From Epiperipatus broadwayi (taxonomy: Eukaryota > Onychophora > Udeonychophora > Euonychophora > Peripatidae), in the NCBI GenBank assembly GCA_028023455.1, contig JAQFVV010006504.1:558001-622000 (forward strand): 64,000 nt of DNA, read 5' to 3'. Shown here piece by piece: positions 59,313 to 64,000 of the stretch. Within the stretch, counting starts at the first letter, position 1. Each line of letters opens with the position of its first letter. A program made the translations under genes and the position numbers. Under the pieces are notes generated by a model. The model was not told the DNA's origin, searched no databases, and worked only from the letters and a program-made list of their open reading frames with translations.

Positions 59313-61580
59313 TGATTATTTTGAAATTATAATATTAATTTTAAGTTTTTCCCCCTTTCCCGTTAATGATATAATGTATATTAAACTGGATACCAAATTT
59401 GCTAAGATTTTCAATCCACAAGAACATATTTCATATAAAAAAATAAACACTCTTTTTGCACACATACTTTTATAACCCAACATGGAAAGTAGAATGATTA
59501 ATGAAAAAAAATGTTAATGGAATTAAAAGAAAAAGATTTCCAGAAACAAGTTTTTTAATTACTTCTCCCCCTCCCTTCTAAGCTATTGAGACTACTCCAT
59601 AACTTAAAACAAAATAATCTAATATTTTTAATGCTGTCTATTACTCTCACATTTATACACCATTATATACCTGTGCCAAGTTAATATATCACCATGTATG
59701 TGTGTGTTGATACCCTTAGAAATAAAATATTCAAAAACCAATAATAATGCAAAAAAATATTTGTACATATTAATAACATCTCATAACTATAGATTAATGG
59801 ACAATCATACCCTTTTAGAAAACAAAATTCATCAATGGGTGGGTATAATAATTTTAGCATACATAAAATCATTAATGAAGCTTATCTATTATTACTGAAG
59901 AAATTCTTGGTTTAAATCGATTTAGGTTGTTTTTAAAGTTCTGAGATAAAAAAATATAAAACTTTATTGCTCAAATTTTACTAATAGTCTCTGATATCAT
60001 AAAAGAAAATATATAATGAAAATTCATATTACCAGTCTTTTATTTTGTGGAGGCTTCCAAGAGTTCAAACTTAACTTGTTAAATGTCTATACTTTTGCAG
60101 CAAACAACTTCCACAGTTCACTGGAACAGTTTATTTTCTTGAGGCTAATAATTATTTGATGGTGATGATGATGAGGTTATTAGCTTCAGTGGGAACCATT
60201 TGGCACTGGAACTGTTTCTTCCTTTTTTGTTAAGCATAATTCTTCTAATAGATGGAGTAAATCAGTTGTTCTCACATTTATAATTTTGCTTGGGTTTAAA
60301 TTCAGTCACTGGAATAATTGAACTAGATTATTTAATACTTATCAGTAGATTAATTATTTTCTTTCAGACTTCAAATGCATGTGAATGTTTTCTTCTATTT
60401 AAAACATCTTATTTCTCCCAATCAGTCATAAGGTGCAGATACTTTTAATTCAGACAAGACTTTTTTTCTTTTCTATATGATATGCTGGTTTGATGGTGGG
60501 TGTGATTTGCCCCAGATGAGATACATATAGATTTTTGTCCTGCCATCCTTATATTTTCAATCTCAAAAAAAAAATTATATAAAAAAAATAATTTCAAATT
60601 AAGATCTTGCAGAATTTAAAATTTGTCTTTTCCCTAGATTCAATATAAAAAAATCTCTCAACTGATTTTCCAGACTCTTTTTATACCTTATTTTTCAGTC
60701 AACTCATTTAATTAGAGTGGTAGTGTGATTTTCTCTATCTTCTGGTTAAAGAAAAATATGAAACTTCACACCACCATGCTTTCCAGACAAATTTTGTTTT
60801 GAAGGAAAATGGTTTTAATCACTTTTCTTCATATCTCTATCATAAATGTCACACCTGAAAATTTGAGCTTCTTTCTTTGATCAAGCTGATGGAAAAATTT
60901 AAAAGCTATATTTCCCACATCATCTAAACTCTCATAAAACAACAATCTTTTCTTATAACACAAAATTGTGAAGCAAAGAATTTAACAGTTTTAACTCTTC
61001 TTTTTTTCAACCTTTCAATATGTGTAAATATAGATTTATTTATGTAATATACACACTATCATTCAAATCATTTATAAAACTGGCCTATTAAAATAATCTG
61101 AATGCTTTGTAGAAATTATACTTTTAATATTTAAAATTACATCCTTACAACTTTTTTTAAACCCAAATTACAACTATAGAGAAAAAATAGCATAGAATAA
61201 AATAGTAGAATCTAGCTTAAAGTTTAGACTAATTTTGAAGAAAGTTATTATTTGAAATATAAAAATGACAAACTAACTAGCTTGTCCACACACACACTGC
61301 CTATACATGTGTTATAATGTTACTTTTTAACAAAAAAAATTAACTATTGAATAATCAAAAGGTGTGTACTAGTCTTTTTGAGTATTGTCAACACACAAAC
61401 AACTGCAGAACATAACTGTTTCCCCCACTCTCTGTATTAGGCTTTTGGAACATGACCCTGTAAGGTTTAAACTTGGGTGCCCTACATCTTTCTTTCCTAT
61501 ATAAAATGTGATGATGATTTTTGTTCCATATTTTCTATCATGCACATTACTACAAGTTTAGCTATTGGTTGAATTGAAAT
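58661..61580. other. AT-rich noncoding stretch with an AAT array and weak hairpin
   Basis: (AAT)n at 59261-59311. An imperfect inverted repeat with CAGTTC and GGCTAATAA / TTATTAGC at 60106-60212 encloses a GATGATGAT loop. Otherwise no recognisable features. Confidence 0.5.
59261..59311. repeat. (AAT)n microsatellite
   Basis: About 17 AAT units. No LINE adjoins it, unlike the arrays near 23.4 and 28.8 kb. Confidence 0.95.
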
Positions 61581-61586
61581 GGCACA

Positions 61587-61624
61587 ATATATATATATAT
61601 ATGGGTGTGTGTGTGTGTGTGTGT
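61587..61624. repeat. (AT)n(GT)n microsatellite
   Basis: AT dinucleotides followed by GGGTGTGTGT; pure GT run of about 10 units. Confidence 0.95.
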
Positions 61625-62110
61625 AAGATCTTGTGGAAAGAAATGAATCTTCACACATATGTTATTTGCTTGATATGTGATATATTAAATTTACTTGCAC
61701 TCACTCATCAATATTTGTTTTAAAAGCAAATATAATTCACTTATGATTAGAGCTTACTCTTCTATAAACCAATATCTGTTGGCCATAATTAAATCAGGTC
61801 TTGATCTTATAAATCTGATATTTCAATTGACAAATTATTAATAAAAATTTAGTTTATATATTGCAGAAAGAGAAAGTTTCTCATTATTAACTATGTTGGA
61901 ATTATATTAGTCTGAATATATGCATAAATATTATGATAAGAAATGAATCTTTATACATGCACTATTGAATTGATACATTAAATTTATATGTACTCTAAGC
62001 ATAAGTGATTCACTTAATCTTTTAAAACCCTTAATGATGTGTGAGTGCATTTAAATTTAAATATCAGTCCACTAGTGCATGTGTGAATATTAATTTCCTT
62101 CCACAAAATT
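61625..62110. other. AT-rich noncoding stretch
   Basis: Contains two similar segments, AAGAAATGAATCTTCACACA (about 61639) and AAGAAATGAATCTTTATACA (about 61939), each followed by an AATTGATA/CTTGATATG-type block and TTAAATTTA, so an old 300-bp tandem duplication is likely. No genes. Confidence 0.5.
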
Positions 62111-62121
62111 TATATATATAT

Positions 62122-62650
62122 ATGTTCAACAGATGGCGTTTTATCAAAACCACCGAACAAGTGTAAAATTTGTTTACATAAACGAAAAAAGAGTCAGAAT
62201 TAACTACCTCTTTCATTTGCTCACCCCCAGATCAGCTGATTTCAAGCTGGTTTGCTCTCCTCAGTGAGGGATAGAGTATAGAAACTAGATCTAAACACTG
62301 ACTCTCAAGTGTTTATGCAAAACGTTTCTATCAGTTTGCAAGCGTGAATTTTTCAGACTTTACCGGTCTGAAAAATTCACGCTTGCAAACTGATAGAAAC
62401 GTTTTGCATAAACACTTGAGAGTCAGTGTTTAGATCTAGTTTCTATACTCTATCCCTCACTGATGAGAGCAAACCAGCTTGAAATCAGCTGATCTGGGGG
62501 TGAGCAAATGAAAGAGGTAGTTAATTCTGACTCTTTTTTCGTTTATGTAAACAAATTTTACACTTGTTCGGTGGTTTTGGTAAAACGCCATCTGTTGAAC
62601 ATAAATAACAAGTGATAGCAAGTTACGTGAATAACTTGTTTCTGTTTTTC
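62122..62650. mobile_element. near-perfect hairpin element, 237-bp arms, 7-bp loop
   Basis: Left arm 62122-62358 and right arm 62366-62602 are of equal length and reverse complementary, with only about two mismatches seen by eye (C/A in GCTCTCCTCAGTG versus GCTCTCATCAGTG, and T/C in GTTTTATC versus GTTTTACC). Outer ends read ATGTTCAACAGATGGCG. The loop is TTTACCG. A 3' tail, 62603-62645, holds a small hairpin, CAAGTTA-CGTGAA-TAACTTG, as in the 55-kb relative. It is flanked by (TA)n on both sides. This is the youngest-looking mobile element in the window. No coding capacity; it must rely on an enzyme supplied elsewhere. Confidence 0.9.
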
Positions 62651-64000
62651 ATATATATATATATATATAGTAACAGAATGAAAATAATGTAATAATGTTA
62701 TGCTCTTCTTTTAATGCCCCACAGATTTTGTAGCCATTTGCACCAAAATAAAATAGTGCTAAGCTCTTATTTAATAGCTCCACAGATATGGGTGGCATTT
62801 GTAACACAATAAAGTAATGACAATGGAAAATGATAAGTTTAATATAATCTGAATAAAAATATAGCCAAATCATTAGTTGCCTTTTATAACTAAATAAAAA
62901 TATGGATCATACTGTATCCATAGTCATAGCCTAATTATTGATCACCATTTGCAACAGAATAAAAATATAAACCAAAGAAGAACACTCCTAATATAATAAT
63001 TCCTGTGAATTGTAGCAATATTAATAACATAATGAAAATAATAAACTAAATAAAAATGGATATCAATCCATAAATTATAATCTAACACTTAATCCAATAG
63101 ACAATGATAATAATCTTTGTTGCAACCTCATAAATTCAAATAGCATTTAGAATAAATAGAACACAAGAAAATAATTATTTCAAGCTATCTTAAAATATTG
63201 GTGTTATTTGCAAAAGATTAAAGATAAAGCAATAAAACCATATATCATTATCTTATAAACAACAATCTATGCATATTGTATAAACCACTTATAATAGATT
63301 GAAAGTAATAACAAAGAATTAGACAAACCTCTATATTCCTTATGAATCAAAATATTGTTTATAATAACACAACTTTATGCTAAAAATTAAACATTACTTT
63401 TATTTATTCATAAACAAAATGATTCATGGATGGATAAGATAATAATTTAATCTGCCCTAAAAATCTAACATACAAATGATATCTAAATAAATATTATGAC
63501 TCACTAATTGGTTTTCAGTTACAACTAAATATAATAAAAGTAATGCTAACTCAGTCATGCTATTACAATAATATCAAGATAATCTTATTAATTAAGTCAA
63601 TTATAATAAGGTTAAATATTTAATAATAACACAATATCAATTAATCTAATCTATCTCTCCACTTTCACCAACTTACAGTATTATCAAATAAAATTCTATT
63701 AGATAACATTAAAATTTATAATATTCAATCACATCAATATATAAAATAAACTATTTATTCTTATTTGATGCTTATTCAAATGCTATGAGCAAATTATATT
63801 CAATTACTCTTCAATTTAATAAAACTAACTTGTTAAACTTTAGACTATAATTATCAAGACATATAAAAGATTTTTAGGGTTTATTATAGTCAAATATTAA
63901 TATTAAAATTTAATATCTAAACTCAATTTACAATTTGCATCAAACAATTTTACTTATCATTAAAGCAAATCACTCTGATATTTGTAACAGAATAAAATTT
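62651..64000. other. AT-rich noncoding stretch to window end
   Basis: Begins with (AT)n to about 62668. Between 62680 and 63280 a phrase like 'CACAGAT..GGTGGCATTTGTAACA.AATAAA' is repeated loosely (for example 62722, 62782, 62939), suggesting a degenerate 60-to-90-bp tandem repeat. The pattern reappears at the very end (GATATTTGTAACAGAATAAA). No genes. Confidence 0.45.

Overview
The window looks like AT-rich intergenic or intronic DNA from an invertebrate animal. Three things point that way: retrotransposon families typical of metazoans (RTE-like, L1/Tx1-like, Ty3/gypsy and several Penelope-like elements), spliceosomal exon signals (acceptor AG and donor GTAAGT), and very many (TA)n and (AAT)n microsatellites. 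I cannot fix the phylum. A mollusc, or an arachnid or other arthropod, would both fit. There are no operons, bacterial signals, rRNA genes or confident functional tRNA genes.

Host gene content is tiny. A 166-bp exon (19536-19701) encodes the C-terminal half of a C-type lectin domain. A 51-bp Ser/Thr-rich exon (52781-52831) has matching splice phase. If both belong to one gene, a 33-kb intron holds most of the mobile elements described here. A possible decayed lectin exon lies at the extreme left edge.

Layout, left to right. 1-2850: noncoding. 2850-4520: Penelope-like element (PLE), minus strand. 6461-6840: foldback element. 9481-10300: (TA)n, a 470-bp hairpin, and a perfect 42-bp inverted repeat. 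11350-13480: 3' part of a Ty3/gypsy element with a recognisable LTR, minus strand. 13460-14060: PLE endonuclease fragment, plus strand. 15130-15615: multi-armed foldback. 15768-18390: 5'-truncated RTE-like LINE with a long target duplication. 19536-19701: lectin exon. 20384-21838 and 36546-37985: two copies, in opposite orientation, of a 1.45-kb composite element with shuffled internal modules and a tRNA-like end. 23404-28892: nearly full-length two-ORF LINE bounded by (AAT)n on both sides. 32450-33414: coiled-coil gag-like ORF with an upstream primer-site-like motif. 40640-44960: two PLE copies head to head, one interrupted by a 745-bp insertion at TTAA. 45100-46960: another LINE reverse transcriptase remnant. 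51418-51890: RTE endonuclease fragment. 52781-52831: Ser/Thr exon. 54941-56078 and 62122-62650: a hairpin element family embedded in (TA)n. The rest is AT-rich sequence without recognisable genes.

The most interesting items are the (AAT)n-bounded LINE with a substituted catalytic aspartate (YMHD for YADD) but long open frames, the permuted composite element, the almost perfect 237-bp-arm hairpin, the head-to-head PLE pair with its TTAA insertion, and the phase-matched lectin exons. None of these was tested by database search; all calls come from reading the sequence.
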